The position numbers were made by a program, and so were the translations under genes. Under the pieces are notes generated by a model. The model was not told the DNA's origin and ran no database searches. It was given only the letters and a program-made list of their open reading frames with translations. Source: Rhizorhabdus sp049889055 (lineage in GTDB: Bacteria > Pseudomonadota > Alphaproteobacteria > Sphingomonadales > Sphingomonadaceae). From it: 64,000 nucleotides of DNA. Positions 1 through 9,700 of the stretch are shown here, one piece after another. The stretch is from assembly GCF_049889055.1 (NCBI RefSeq), contig NZ_JBLTWO010000006.1, positions 124,001-188,000 on the forward strand, read 5' to 3'. Numbering within the stretch: the first letter of the stretch is position 1; each line of letters starts with the position of its first letter.

Positions 1-350
1 ACGCGCGCGCGCAACTCGGACCGCAGGCCCAGATCGGCGTCACATGCCACGACAGCCGCCATCTCGCGATGGAAGCGGGCGAAGCCGGGGCCGACTATGT
101 CGCCTTCGGTGCCTTCTATCCCACCACGACCAAAGAGACTGAGCATCGGCCCGAGCCGTCCATCCTCGGCTGGTGGTCGACCGTGTTCGAGCTGCCCTGT
201 GTCGCGATCGGCGGGATCACGGCCGAAAATGCCGCACCGCTGATCGCGGCAGGCGCAGATTTTCTCGCAGTATCGGGCGCGGTCTGGAACGATCCGGATG
301 GGCCAGCGGCAGCCGTGAAAAAGTTCGCGGCGCTGGAGGGTATCGGCTAA
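1..350 (+). CDS. thiE: Thiamine phosphate synthase, C-terminal part (5' end outside window)
   Basis: ThiE joins the pyrimidine and thiazole phosphates to give thiamine monophosphate in the cytosol. The open frame enters the window at base 3 and reads about 115 residues to a TAA at 348-350. The visible part carries family hallmarks: GADYVAFGAFYPTTTK (phosphate/pyrophosphate-binding loop) and later CVAIGGITAENA followed by GADFLAVSGAVW, the closing part of the TIM barrel. The N-terminal half lies upstream of the window. It ends convergently about 30 bp from the GT61 gene. The family call is firm; its operon cannot be seen. Confidence 0.9.
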   Translation, partial: ARAQLGPQAQIGVTCHDSRHLAMEAGEAGADYVAFGAFYPTTTKETEHRPEPSILGWWSTVFELPCVAIGGITAENAAPLIAAGADFLAVSGAVWNDPDGPAAAVKKFAALEGIG

Positions 351-379
351 ATCTCCCGGCGACCGGCCTCCTCAAGCGC

Positions 380-1435
380 CTAGGCCCGCTGCTCCACGAC
401 CCGCTCGATCAACGGCAAGTCTGCCCGCCACGTCGATCGATGGGCGTCCGGTCCTCCCGTCTCCATCGGGTTGATGATCGCGGAGTAGCGTAGCCGCTTG
501 ACCTGACCGAGCTTCAGAAAGGCCATGTGCAGATAATTCTCCTGGTGCAGCTCGATCACCCTGGGGCCGGCAGCGCCCGGCGTAAAAAGAATGTTGGTCA
601 TCGCCGCGCCATGCTGGGTCACGATGGTATCGGCGTCGCGGAACAGTGCCATCTGGTCGGCGAAGCTCAATTCGGAAGCCAGTAGCGTTACGAAACCGAG
701 CGCTTCCAGCCGGTCGCGCAGCTCCTCTTCATTGACCATCTTGCGCTTCCACGCATCGAACCGCGCTATGTAGACGCGCTGACCGGCAAAAGGTGATGGC
801 GAGGGCGGCGGCATCAGCCGGTCGAACGCGGCCACGAGGGTCGGATGAGGACAGAAGGCGAAATCGCCCCCGGTCAGGTTGCTGTGGATGCCGAGCGCCG
901 GCAGCGCGACTTCGCCCGGTGCCAGCTCGACGACACGGTCGGGCGAGATCGATGCCGCGACTATGCTCTCACGCCGTAGCGGCGTCAGGGACGGAACGAG
1001 CATGTGGCACCCCGGCGCCACGCCAAGATGCTCGGCGATCAGGATCGGCGCAAGACATTGGACCAGCCAATGATAATGGTTCCTGGTCACGGCATTGCCC
1101 GCAACCAGCACCGTCCCCTCGATCGGAAGGAAAGAACCGGCCGCCGCCAACGCCTCGCGCCAGCGCCCATCGTTCAGATAGGTCGAGCTGGAAACCAGCC
1201 CATCCCGCTCGGCCAGGGTCAGGAAGCTGCCGCCGATCGTCATCAGCGGCTGCGGCTCGCTGAAACGGATTTCGGGCGCGGTGAATTTGGACTGGGGACG
1301 ATAGGTCCAAATGTCGAGCTGCGCTGACGGCGTCACCGCATCCGACACAAAGATCTCCGGCTCCCAGCGCGGCACCACGACCGGCGCCAGTGCCGCAGCA
1401 GCCCCTGTCACACCCTCGGCGGTTCCCCCGGTCAC
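380..1435 (-). CDS. Glycosyltransferase family 61 (DUF563) protein
   Basis: About 351 residues when started at the GTG at 1435, 7 bp after the stop of the upstream HHH gene. A longer in-frame reading would overlap that gene by over 100 bp and is not preferred; a second GTG at 1411 is also possible. Family signs are NHYHWLVQCLAP, then QRVYIARFDAWKRKMVNEEEL-like spacing (basic, then NEEEL), and DTIVTQHGAAMTNILF near the C-terminus, matching the GT61 nucleotide-sugar-binding region. Bacterial members are usually tied to capsule or exopolysaccharide, but nothing here shows the donor or acceptor. It is last in a probable purD-HHH-GT61 run on the minus strand. Confidence 0.75.
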   Translation of the reverse strand: MTGGTAEGVTGAAAALAPVVVPRWEPEIFVSDAVTPSAQLDIWTYRPQSKFTAPEIRFSEPQPLMTIGGSFLTLAERDGLVSSSTYLNDGRWREALAAAGSFLPIEGTVLVAGNAVTRNHYHWLVQCLAPILIAEHLGVAPGCHMLVPSLTPLRRESIVAASISPDRVVELAPGEVALPALGIHSNLTGGDFAFCPHPTLVAAFDRLMPPPSPSPFAGQRVYIARFDAWKRKMVNEEELRDRLEALGFVTLLASELSFADQMALFRDADTIVTQHGAAMTNILFTPGAAGPRVIELHQENYLHMAFLKLGQVKRLRYSAIINPMETGGPDAHRSTWRADLPLIERVVEQRA

Positions 1436-1442
1436 CCCTCTA

Positions 1443-1985
1443 TCAACCCAGCTTGCCGAACTCCTTCTCAAAGCCGGCAATGTCATTTTGTTCGAGATAG
1501 CGGGCCTGGTCGATCCAGCGGTCGCGGAAGATGCGGCCCTTGAACGCGCCGAGGCGGGCATCGACTTCGGCCGCCTGCGCCGGATCGAGCGCGGCGAGTT
1601 GATCGAAACGATGGATGCCGATGCCGTTGAGCACCGTCTTGGCCTTCGGACCCAGGCCCTTGATGCGCGTCAGCTCGTCGGCGGGCAGGTCGGGATGGGC
1701 ATCGACGCCCAATATGGGTGTCGCGACGTCGAGGATCGCAGCGGCGGCGCTGTCGACCACGCCATGGCCTTCTTCCACCTTCACCTCGTCAGGCGTCGGC
1801 GCAGCTGCGGGCGACGGGGTGGCGATCACCGCGGCCGCGAGTGCCGGCTCGGCCGACCGGGTCGAGACAGGCGCGGGCGCATCGCTCAGCGACACGCGCT
1901 GCTTGGGTTTGCGCAGCAACAGGAAGAGCCCCGCGATCGCAATGATGGCGACCAGCGTGGCGATGATCAGCGTAGCGTTCGACAT
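1443..1985 (-). CDS. Membrane-anchored helix-hairpin-helix protein
   Basis: 180 residues from the ATG at 1985. The N-terminus is a single membrane helix (NATLIIATLVAIIAIAGLFL) followed by basic KPKQR. A low-complexity Ala/Pro/Ser linker covers about residues 35-80. The C-terminal half holds a helix-hairpin-helix motif (ELTRIKGLGPKAKTVLNGIG), then FDQLAALDPAQ and an RDRWIDQA tail. This tail resembles HHH domains fused to or found near NADH dehydrogenase subunits and ribosomal/DNA-binding proteins. The topology suggests an inner-membrane anchor with a cytosolic HHH domain; no specific function can be given. It lies 49 bp downstream of purD on the same strand. Confidence 0.7.
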   Translation of the reverse strand: MSNATLIIATLVAIIAIAGLFLLLRKPKQRVSLSDAPAPVSTRSAEPALAAAVIATPSPAAAPTPDEVKVEEGHGVVDSAAAAILDVATPILGVDAHPDLPADELTRIKGLGPKAKTVLNGIGIHRFDQLAALDPAQAAEVDARLGAFKGRIFRDRWIDQARYLEQNDIAGFEKEFGKLG

Positions 1986-2034
1986 ACCCCCGAAATCCCT
2001 CGTTGACTTGACCTTTTGCGAACGCCCGTGAGCG

Positions 2035-3315
2035 TCAACCGTTCCGCTGCCGTGCCAGTTCGCGCCACCCAATGTCGCGCCGGCAGAAGCCGCTCGCGAA
2101 ATCGAGCGCATCGACCGCGGCATAAGCGGTGTCGCGCGCTTCGCCGATATCCCGGCCCAGCGCGGTGACGTTCAGCACACGTCCGCCATTGGCGACCAGT
2201 TCGCCGTCCTTGATCGCGGTGCCGGCATGGAAGATCTTGGTGCCCTTCGCCTCGGCCGCCTCGACATTGCGGATCGGCCCGCCCTTCGCCGGCGTGCCGG
2301 GATAGCCTTTGGCGGCCATAACCACCGTCAGCGCACTGTTCGGCGACAGGCTGGGACGCGCGATTTCGTGCAGGCGGCCCTCGGCGACCGCGAGCATCAG
2401 CGTCACGAGATCATCCTCAAGGCGCAGCATCAGCACCTGACATTCCGGGTCGCCGAAGCGGGCATTATATTCGATCAGCTTGGGGCCTTCGGCGGTCAGC
2501 ATCAGCCCGGCATAGAGCACGCCCGAATAGGGAATGCCGGCCGCCGCCATTGCGCGGACCGTCGGCTCGACGATCTCGCGCATGGTCCGCGCTTCCAGCT
2601 CGGGGGTCAGCACCGGCGCCGGGCTATAGGCGCCCATGCCGCCAGTGTTCGGCCCGGTGTCGCCGTCGCCGACGCGCTTATGGTCCTGCGCCGAGCCGAA
2701 GGGGACGACGGTGGTCCCATCGGTCAGCGCGAAGAAGCTCGCTTCCTCGCCGGTCAGAAACTCCTCGACCACCACCTCGGCACCGGCGCTGCCGAAGCTG
2801 CCGCCGAACATGTCGTCGATCGCATTCCCGGCCTCGGCACGGCTCTCGGCGATGACCACGCCCTTGCCGGCCGCCAGCCCATCGGCCTTGATCACGACCG
2901 GAATGCCGAAGCTGTCGAGCGCCGCCTTGGCCGAGGACGCATCGGAGAAGCGACCATAGGCCGCCGTCGGAATATTCTCGCGGCGGCAGAGGTCCTTGGT
3001 GAAGCCCTTGGAGCCCTCGAGCTGCGCCGCCTCGCGGTTGGGGCCGAAGGTCAGGATGCCATTCGCGCGCAGAAGATCGCCCAGGCCGGCGACCAGCGGC
3101 GCCTCGGGCCCGATCACCACCAGGCCGACATTCTCCTCCCGCGCGAAGGCCAGCACGGACTCCGGGTGCGTCGGATCGAGATCGACGCATTCGGCAAGTT
3201 GGGCTATGCCGGGATTGCCCGGCGCGGCGAACAATTTGGTGAGCCGGTCCGATTGCGCGAGCTTCCAGGCCAGCGCATGTTCGCGGCCCCCCGATCCCAA
3301 CAGCAGGACGATCAT
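2035..3315 (-). CDS. purD: Phosphoribosylamine-glycine ligase (GAR synthetase)
   Basis: PurD catalyses ATP-dependent joining of glycine to phosphoribosylamine, the second step of purine synthesis. It is 426 residues, normal for the family, starting MIVLLLGSGGREHALAW. The ATP-grasp core is visible (VVIKADGLAAGKGVVIAES, later GVLYAGLMLT and IEYNARFGDPECQVLM). The ATG at 3315 is preferred over a longer in-frame opening because MIVLLLGSGGREH is the canonical N-terminus. A GGGAG Shine-Dalgarno lies about 10 nt upstream. That SD sits inside the xseA coding sequence, and the two start codons overlap on the CATG at 3313-3316. Confidence 0.95.
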   Translation of the reverse strand: MIVLLLGSGGREHALAWKLAQSDRLTKLFAAPGNPGIAQLAECVDLDPTHPESVLAFAREENVGLVVIGPEAPLVAGLGDLLRANGILTFGPNREAAQLEGSKGFTKDLCRRENIPTAAYGRFSDASSAKAALDSFGIPVVIKADGLAAGKGVVIAESRAEAGNAIDDMFGGSFGSAGAEVVVEEFLTGEEASFFALTDGTTVVPFGSAQDHKRVGDGDTGPNTGGMGAYSPAPVLTPELEARTMREIVEPTVRAMAAAGIPYSGVLYAGLMLTAEGPKLIEYNARFGDPECQVLMLRLEDDLVTLMLAVAEGRLHEIARPSLSPNSALTVVMAAKGYPGTPAKGGPIRNVEAAEAKGTKIFHAGTAIKDGELVANGGRVLNVTALGRDIGEARDTAYAAVDALDFASGFCRRDIGWRELARQRNG

Positions 3316-4792
3316 GAACGAGTTTCTCCCAGGCGTGCCCCCAAGCGACAGGCCCCGCCTGTTAGCCGAGGAGCAGCCGGGCGACAACGCACCCGCGCTG
3401 TCGGTGTCGGAATTATCCGGCGCGCTGAAGCGGACGGTCGAGGATGCCTTCGGCTTCGTGCGGGTGCGAGGCGAAATCTCCGGCTTCAAGCGGCATAGTT
3501 CTGGCCATTGCTATCTGAGCCTGAAGGACGAGCGCGCCTGCATCGATGGGGTGGTCTGGAAGGGGCAGGCCGCCACGCTGCGCTTCCGCCCCGAGGACGG
3601 GATCGAGGTGATCGCGACCGGCAAGCTCACCACCTTCCCCGGCCGGTCCAAATATCAGATCGTGATCGACCGCATGGAACTGGCGGGCCAGGGCGCGCTG
3701 ATGGCGCTGCTCGACCAGCGCCGGCGGCAACTTGCGGCGGAAGGCCTGTTCGACGAGGAGCGCAAGCGGCCCCTGCCCTTCATGCCGCGCGTGATCGGCG
3801 TGGTGACGTCGCCGACCGGAGCCGTCATTCGCGACATTCTTCACCGCCTCGCCGACCGCTGCCCGAGCCATGTGATCCTGTGGCCGGTCGCGGTGCAAGG
3901 CGATGCGGCAGCACCCCAGATCGCGCGGGCCGTGCGCGGTTTCGGCGCGCTTGCGCCCGATGGCCCGGTGCCCCGCCCCGACCTGCTGATTGTCGGCCGT
4001 GGCGGCGGCTCGATCGAGGATCTCTGGGCGTTCAACGAGGAGGAGGTCGTCCGCGCGATCGCCGAATCGCCGATCCCCGTCATCTCGGCGGTCGGACATG
4101 AAACCGATACGACCCTTGCCGACTTCGCCGCTGATCGCCGCGCGCCGACCCCGACCGCGGCGGCCGAAATGGCGGTGCCGGTGCGCGCCGATCTTGCCCA
4201 TCATGTGCGCGAACTCGGCGCGCGCGCCGAGCGGTTGGCGCGGCGCTATCGCGAGCGGGCCGACGAACGGTTCGAGGCCGTGGTCGACCGCTTTCCTTCG
4301 CTCGACGGGCTGTTCGCCGGGCAGCAGCAACGCCTCGACGATGTCGCCGATCGTCTGCCCCGCGCGCTCGGCCAGCGTCTCGCCCACGCGCGCAGCGACC
4401 TCGCCCATGCCGCCGGGGCATTGCGTCCTTCGCTGCTCGACCGCAAATATGAGCGCGCGACCGAGCGGCTCGCTTCGGTCCGCCTCACTGACCGACCGAT
4501 CCGCGCCAAGATCGATCAGAATCGCGCGGCACTCGACCAGCTGTGGCGCCTCGCCGAACAGCTGCACCCCGACCGGCCGCTGCAGCGCGGCTATGTCCGG
4601 GTCGAGCGCCGGGGCGGCGGCGTGCTGACCTCGACAGCGGCAGCCCGTGAGGCAGGCTTGCTGACGCTGCATTTCGCCGACGGCTCGGTCGAGGCGCGCG
4701 TCGACGGTGAGGAGGATCGCCCGCCGCCTAGGCCGCCAGCCCGCGCCCGGACGGTGGCGGAAGACGCTCCGCGCCAGCAAAAGCTCTTTTAG
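3314..4792 (+). CDS. xseA: Exodeoxyribonuclease VII large subunit
   Basis: XseA is the catalytic large subunit of ExoVII, which degrades single-stranded DNA into oligonucleotides. About 492 residues: an N-terminal OB-fold domain (ALSVSELSGALKRTVED, VRVRGEISGFKRHSSGHCY), then the catalytic region with PLPFMPRVIGVVTSPTGAVI, IVGRGGGSIEDLWAFNEEEV and PVISAVGHETDTTLADF, then a long helical tail rich in Arg/Ala. The start ATG at 3314 has AGGA 6 nt upstream (after AGC), inside purD. The N-terminus is slightly longer than usual, so a later start cannot be excluded. DUF2093 and the M23 lipoprotein follow on the same strand. Confidence 0.95.
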   Translation: MNEFLPGVPPSDRPRLLAEEQPGDNAPALSVSELSGALKRTVEDAFGFVRVRGEISGFKRHSSGHCYLSLKDERACIDGVVWKGQAATLRFRPEDGIEVIATGKLTTFPGRSKYQIVIDRMELAGQGALMALLDQRRRQLAAEGLFDEERKRPLPFMPRVIGVVTSPTGAVIRDILHRLADRCPSHVILWPVAVQGDAAAPQIARAVRGFGALAPDGPVPRPDLLIVGRGGGSIEDLWAFNEEEVVRAIAESPIPVISAVGHETDTTLADFAADRRAPTPTAAAEMAVPVRADLAHHVRELGARAERLARRYRERADERFEAVVDRFPSLDGLFAGQQQRLDDVADRLPRALGQRLAHARSDLAHAAGALRPSLLDRKYERATERLASVRLTDRPIRAKIDQNRAALDQLWRLAEQLHPDRPLQRGYVRVERRGGGVLTSTAAAREAGLLTLHFADGSVEARVDGEEDRPPPRPPARARTVAEDAPRQQKLF

Positions 4793-4835
4793 TCCCGGCC
4801 CATCGCGGCCATATGACCTCCCGGAGGATTGACCC

Positions 4836-5033
4836 ATGCTGATGAATGCGGGCCGCGAGGCCCGGCTCCATTATCTCGCCAACGGCTTCCGCGTTCTCAC
4901 CGGCGGCGACCATGTCGTCTGTGCCGTGTCGGGCGTCGCGATCCCGCTCGACGAGTTGCGCTACTGGAGCGTGGCGCGCCAGCAGCCTTATGCCAGCGCG
5001 GTCGAGGCGACCCAGGCGGAGCTGCAGGCTTGA
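4836..5033 (+). CDS. DUF2093 domain protein
   Basis: A 65-residue protein whose sequence matches the DUF2093 pattern (RLHYLANGFRVLTGGDHVVC, then AVSGVAIPLDELRYWSV). DUF2093 members are small alphaproteobacterial proteins of unknown function that commonly sit directly behind xseA, as here (43 bp gap). The start ATG at 4836 has GGAGGATTGACCC just upstream. Its TGA at 5031-5033 overlaps the TTG start of the following lipoprotein, so the two are probably translationally coupled. No catalytic motif is visible. Confidence 0.85.
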   Translation: MLMNAGREARLHYLANGFRVLTGGDHVVCAVSGVAIPLDELRYWSVARQQPYASAVEATQAELQA

Positions 5034-5920
5034 ACCCAGCGCGGCTCGCGCTCGCCGCCCTGCCGTCGCTCCTGTTCGTTGCGGGCTGCGCGCCGTCGCT
5101 CGTCCCGCCATCGGCACCGGTGCCTTCCGCCGTGCCCGTCCCCCCGGCCCGCATCGTCGACAATGCCGATTTCGGATTGTCGGGCCGCATCGAGCAAGGC
5201 AGTCTGGCGTTCGGTCAACTCCCGCCGGGCACCGCGACGTTGAGCCTCGATGGCAAAGCTGTCGCTGTTGCCGCCGACGGACGCTTCCTGATCGGCTTCG
5301 ATCGCGATGGCAAAGCCGAAGCCGCGCTCGAAGCCGTGATGGCCGATGGCACCATCTGGCGGCGGCGCCTCGCCGTTGCGCCGCATGGCTGGCAGATCGA
5401 GTCCCTGCCGACCCTGCCCAAGGGCACGACGCCGACCCCCGAATTCCTCGCCCGCCGCAAGGTCGAGCTGGAGCAGATCGCCGCCGCGCGCGCGCAGACC
5501 CATGATATCGGCGGTTGGCGACAACGCTTCATCTGGCCGGTGACGGGCCGGATCAGCGGACTGTTCGGATCGCAGCGCATCTATGCCGGCGAACCGGGCA
5601 GTTTCCATTCCGGGGTCGACGTCGCCCGGCCGACCGGTACGCCGATCGTGGCGCCCGCCGATGGGGTGGTGGTGCTCGCGGCGGCAGCACCCTTCTCGCT
5701 CGAAGGCAATCTGCTGATGATCGACCATGGCATGGGGCTGAACTCCGCTTTCCTGCATCTGTCGCGCATCGACGTCGCGGTCGGACAGACTGTCCGCCAA
5801 GGCCAGCTGCTCGGCGCGATCGGGATGACCGGACGGGCCACGGGCCCGCACCTGCACTGGTCGCTCAAATGGCGCGATGCCCGGGTCGATCCCGCGCCGG
5901 TGGCCGGCCCGATGCCCTGA
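5030..5920 (+). CDS. M23 (LytM-type) peptidase lipoprotein
   Basis: A 296-residue protein. The TTG at 5030 is proposed as start: it overlaps the DUF2093 stop (TTGA), has GGAG about 9 nt upstream, and exactly yields a lipoprotein signal (LALAALPSLLFVAGC, lipidation Cys20). The C-terminal domain is M23: SFHSGVDVARPTGTPI supplies the HxxxD zinc ligands and GPHLHWSLKW supplies the HxH motif. A preceding segment is a beta-rich spacer. It is likely an outer-membrane-anchored peptidoglycan endopeptidase or an amidase-activating factor; because the zinc ligands are intact, an active enzyme is inferred. Confidence 0.85.
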   Translation: MNPARLALAALPSLLFVAGCAPSLVPPSAPVPSAVPVPPARIVDNADFGLSGRIEQGSLAFGQLPPGTATLSLDGKAVAVAADGRFLIGFDRDGKAEAALEAVMADGTIWRRRLAVAPHGWQIESLPTLPKGTTPTPEFLARRKVELEQIAAARAQTHDIGGWRQRFIWPVTGRISGLFGSQRIYAGEPGSFHSGVDVARPTGTPIVAPADGVVVLAAAAPFSLEGNLLMIDHGMGLNSAFLHLSRIDVAVGQTVRQGQLLGAIGMTGRATGPHLHWSLKWRDARVDPAPVAGPMP

Positions 5921-5951
5921 AGGCGGTGGCCGGCTTGCGATAGGCGCGCGC

Positions 5952-6491
5952 CTATTCGACGCGGCGGAAACGGACACCCCGACTGATGCCGACCGAGCCG
6001 AGATAGCTGCCCAGCGAGGCCTTGCGTATCTTGACCTTGTCCCCTGTCTGCGGGGGCGCTTTGAGGACGCCCATGGTGTTCCATGTGCCTGCGTCATTCG
6101 CGAGGTTGAGCGTCCAGTCTCCCGCCCTGGTCATGCGGGCGCCAACGACGGTGCTTTCGATTTCCTGCACCTCATCGGCCGCATCTTCCTTCTCGTTCCC
6201 ACTGCTGAACAGCGACAGCTTGGGCAAGGTGAAGCCGAACAGCGATTTCTTGGTCTCGCGGATCTCCTTGCGGTCGACGACGACCAGATCCTTCTTCTTC
6301 TCGGCCTCCTCCATCGCGCCGACCGACCGGTCATAGCAGGCGAGCCGCTGGACGTTGTCGGCAATCCCGCGACAGTCGATCAGATTGCGGAAAAGTTCGG
6401 GGCGATCACGGATCTTCTCCGCTGCGGGCACGGCGGTCGCGACAGCCAGCGCAGATAGCCCGAGAAGCGCCGAAAAATGCCCCTTTTTCAT
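5952..6491 (-). CDS. Exported hypothetical protein with CRxIxD...RLACYD motif
   Basis: A 179-residue protein from the ATG at 6491. The N-terminus is a signal peptide (MKKGHFSALLGLSALAVATA, cleavage near AVPAA). The mature part opens with two cysteines in the pattern IDCRGIADNVQRLACYDR, which resembles the N-terminal motif of VasI/TssV-like and related exported proteins. A charged lysine-rich stretch and a C-terminal region possibly of SH3 or OB-like beta type follow (WTLNLANDAGTWNTMG, GDKVKIRKASLGSYL). Function is unknown. The AGGAGGATTAGG before ATG is a good ribosome site. It converges on the M23 gene and diverges from the TonB receptor. Confidence 0.7.
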   Translation of the reverse strand: MKKGHFSALLGLSALAVATAVPAAEKIRDRPELFRNLIDCRGIADNVQRLACYDRSVGAMEEAEKKKDLVVVDRKEIRETKKSLFGFTLPKLSLFSSGNEKEDAADEVQEIESTVVGARMTRAGDWTLNLANDAGTWNTMGVLKAPPQTGDKVKIRKASLGSYLGSVGISRGVRFRRVE

Positions 6492-6755
6492 CCTAATCCT
6501 CCTGCCTTTGAAACAATATAACCATGTTGCACCAGATCGACGCAATGCCGTTTCGCCACTGTTGCATAAATACGACAACAGCGGCCCAACATGCCTCTCC
6601 GGATTAACCTCCGCTTTACAGCTTGATCAGATTTCTTGCACATCAGCGAGATACCCGAACGAGCTGTGTATGGTGTGCCAGCGCCTGCGCTTTTTCGTGA
6701 GGGTTGAGCTCGGGCCGACGATTCGGCCCGCTCACTCCAGAAAAGGGACTGGAAA
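6492..6755. promoter_or_regulatory. Divergent intergenic region with inverted repeats and 5' UTR hairpins
   Basis: 264 bp between the exported protein and the TonB receptor, less GC-rich than the flanks. It holds an inverted repeat CTGTTG-N11-CAACAG at 6559-6581. A perfect 8-bp hairpin lies at 6711-6730 (CGGGCCGA, loop CGAT, TCGGCCCG), 25 bp before the receptor GTG. Next to it, TCCAG-AAAAGGGA-CTGGA would place the AAGGGA ribosome site in a loop. No other gene was seen. A regulatory role is inference. Confidence 0.45.
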
Positions 6756-9700
6756 GTGACCACTAATATCAACAAGGTCAGCCGTTTCGGGCTGAGCTGC
6801 AGCGCAGCTTCGTTTGCACTGAGCATCGCGCTCGCTGCGCCGGCATTCGCCCAGGCGACCCCGGAAGCGGCTGCCGAGGCTGAGGATTCGTCCGTCATCG
6901 TCGTGACGGGCAGCCGTATCGCAAACCCCAATCTGACGGCTGCGTCGCCGGTGACGGCGGTGGATGCCACCGAAATCAGGCTCAGCGGTACCACCCGTAC
7001 CGAAGACCTTCTGAATTCGCTGCCGCAGGTTGTCGCGAGCCAGACCAACACGCTCGCCAATGGCGCGACGGGTACCGCTACGGTCGACCTTCGCGGCCTC
7101 GGCTCGTCGCGCACCCTCGTGCTGATCAACGGCCGCCGCCTGATGACGGGCGACCCGAATTCGACCAGCTCGGCCGCCGACTTGAACTTCATTCCCGCGG
7201 CGCTCGTGAAGCGCGTCGACGTCCTCACGGGCGGCGCCTCCGCCACCTACGGTGCCGACGCCGTCGCCGGTGTCGTCAACTTCGTGATGGACACCGACTT
7301 CGAAGGTTTCCGGATCGACACCAATTACGGCGTCAACCAGCACAAGAACCGCAACAAGGTCACCCCGCCGCTGCTGAACGCCCGCCAGAACGCAGGCTTC
7401 GCCGGCTTCGACTATCCGAAGGGCAATGTCGTCGACGGCGGCAACTTCGATGCGACGATCTCGTTCGGTCTGAACTTCGACGAAGGCCGTGGCCGCGCAA
7501 CCGCCTATTTCGGCTATCGCAAGACCCGTCCTATCCTGCAGTCGCGTCGTGACTACAGCGCCTGCACCATCCAGGAAAACGACAGCCTCGCGGGCGGCTT
7601 CACCCCGTCTGCACCGCTCCAGTGCGGTGGCTCGCTGACCAACCGTCCCGGTACGGCGATCTTCTACACCAACGACACCTCGTCCTCGACAGTGGGCACC
7701 TTCGGCCCGGGCGTGCTGAACCAGGGCGTGGTCGATCGGTTCAACTTCGCTCCGACCAACCATTTCCAGCGCCCCGACGAGCGTTACACCGCCGGCGTGT
7801 TCGCGGATTATGAGATCAGCGAAGCCATCCATCCGTACATGGAATTCATGTTCATGGATGACCGCACCGTTGCGCAGATCGCGCCGTCGGGTAACTTCGG
7901 CAACACGCTCACGATCAACTGCGACAACCCGCTGCTGTCGGCCAACCAGCGTGGCCAGCTCTGCGCGCCGAACAATCTGATCGTCGGCCAGATCGGCAGC
8001 TTCCCGCTCGCAACCGGCCTGTATCAGGGCATTTTCGGCACGGCAGCGCCCGGCCCGATCGCTTACACCGATCCCATTACCGGCGCGACCTACAACAGGG
8101 GCTTCATGCAGCTGCTGCGCCGCAACGTCGAAGGCGGTCCCCGCATCAACGACTTGCAGCACACGGCGTTCCGCACGGTGCTCGGTACGCGTGGCGATCT
8201 CAGCCCGGCATGGTCGTACGATGCCTATTATCAGTATGGCCGTACCAACTATTCGCAGGTCTACAGCAACGAGTTCTCGATCCGTCGTCTGGGCAATGCA
8301 CTCGACGCCGTTGCCGGCCCCAACGGCACCGTCGTCTGCCGCTCGGTCCTGACGGGTGCCGATCCGAACTGCGTTCCTTACGACATCTTCAGCGGCAATG
8401 TTTCGCAGGCAGCCGTCAACTATCTGAGCAGCACGGGCTTCCTCAAGGGCTACACCTCGCAGCAGGTCCTCAGCGGCCAGCTGACGGGTCTGCTCGGCGA
8501 ATATGGCCTCAAGACGCCTTGGGCGAACGACGGCGTGAACATCGCCATCGGCGCCGAGTATCGCAAGGACGCCCTGGATCTGCAGTCGGACAACGCGTTC
8601 TCGACCGGCGATCTGTCCGGCCAGGGCGCGGCTACGCCGCCGGTCTCGGGCTCGTACAACGTCCGCGAACTGTTCGGCGAGGTCAACATTCCGGTGATCC
8701 AGGACAGCTTCATCTACGAGCTGAGCTTCAACGGCGCCTATCGCTATTCGAAGTACAAGACCTCGAACGGCCGCAGCTTCAAGACCGACACCTACAAGCT
8801 CGAGGCAGCTTTCGCTCCGGTCCGGGACATCAAAATCCGCGGTACCTTCGCAAAGGCGGCGCGCGTTCCGAACATCCAGGAGCTGTTTGCCCCGCAGATC
8901 GTCGGACTCGATGCAACCAGCGATCTGTGCGCCGGCCGTGCGATCACGGCGGCCGACGTCGGCTGTCTTGCCCAGGGCCTTCGCATCGGTCAGACGGTCA
9001 CGGCCAATCCTGCTCAGCAGTATAACGGCCTGATCGGCGGCAACCCGAACCTGAACCCGGAAAAGTCGACCACCAAGACCGTTGGTGTGCTGTTCCAGCC
9101 CACCTTCCTGCCGGGCTTCTCGCTCAGCGTCGACTATTTCGACATCAAGGTGAAGGACTTCATCCAGGGCTTCGGTTCGGATGCGATCCAGGCATCGTGC
9201 GTGAACGACCAGAACCTGGAAGCTTGCGCACTGGTCAATCGTAACCCGGCAGGCTCTCTGTGGCTGACCCCGGATGGTTTTGTCCGCAACATTCCCACGA
9301 ACGTCGGCGGCATCCAGACCAAGGGTTACGAAGTCAACGGCAGCTATGCCCGCAACATCGGCCCCGGTCGCCTGTCGTTCAACATCGCCGGTACGCTGCT
9401 CGACAGCTATGTCGTCGATAACGGCCTGACCGAACTGTACGATTGTAGGGGCTATTTCGGCCAGACCTGCGGAAACCCGCTGCCGAAGTGGCGCCATCGT
9501 GCGCGTGCGACCTATCAGATGGAGAATGGTATCGGCCTGTCGCTGGCATGGCGTTACCTCTCGTCGGTCAAGATCGAGTTCCAGAGCCCGAGCGCGTCGC
9601 TCGCTGGTCCGTTCTATGACTTCGACGCCAAGATCAAGGCGCAGAGCTACTTCGATCTGGCCCTCACGGTGGATCTGGACGACCGCATGACCTGGCGCGT

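Noticed and set aside
6732..9497. Very long open frame antisense to the TonB receptor
   Set aside because: High-GC codon bias gives long shadow frames; its Arg/Val/Asp-rich protein has no family features, and the sense gene is certain.
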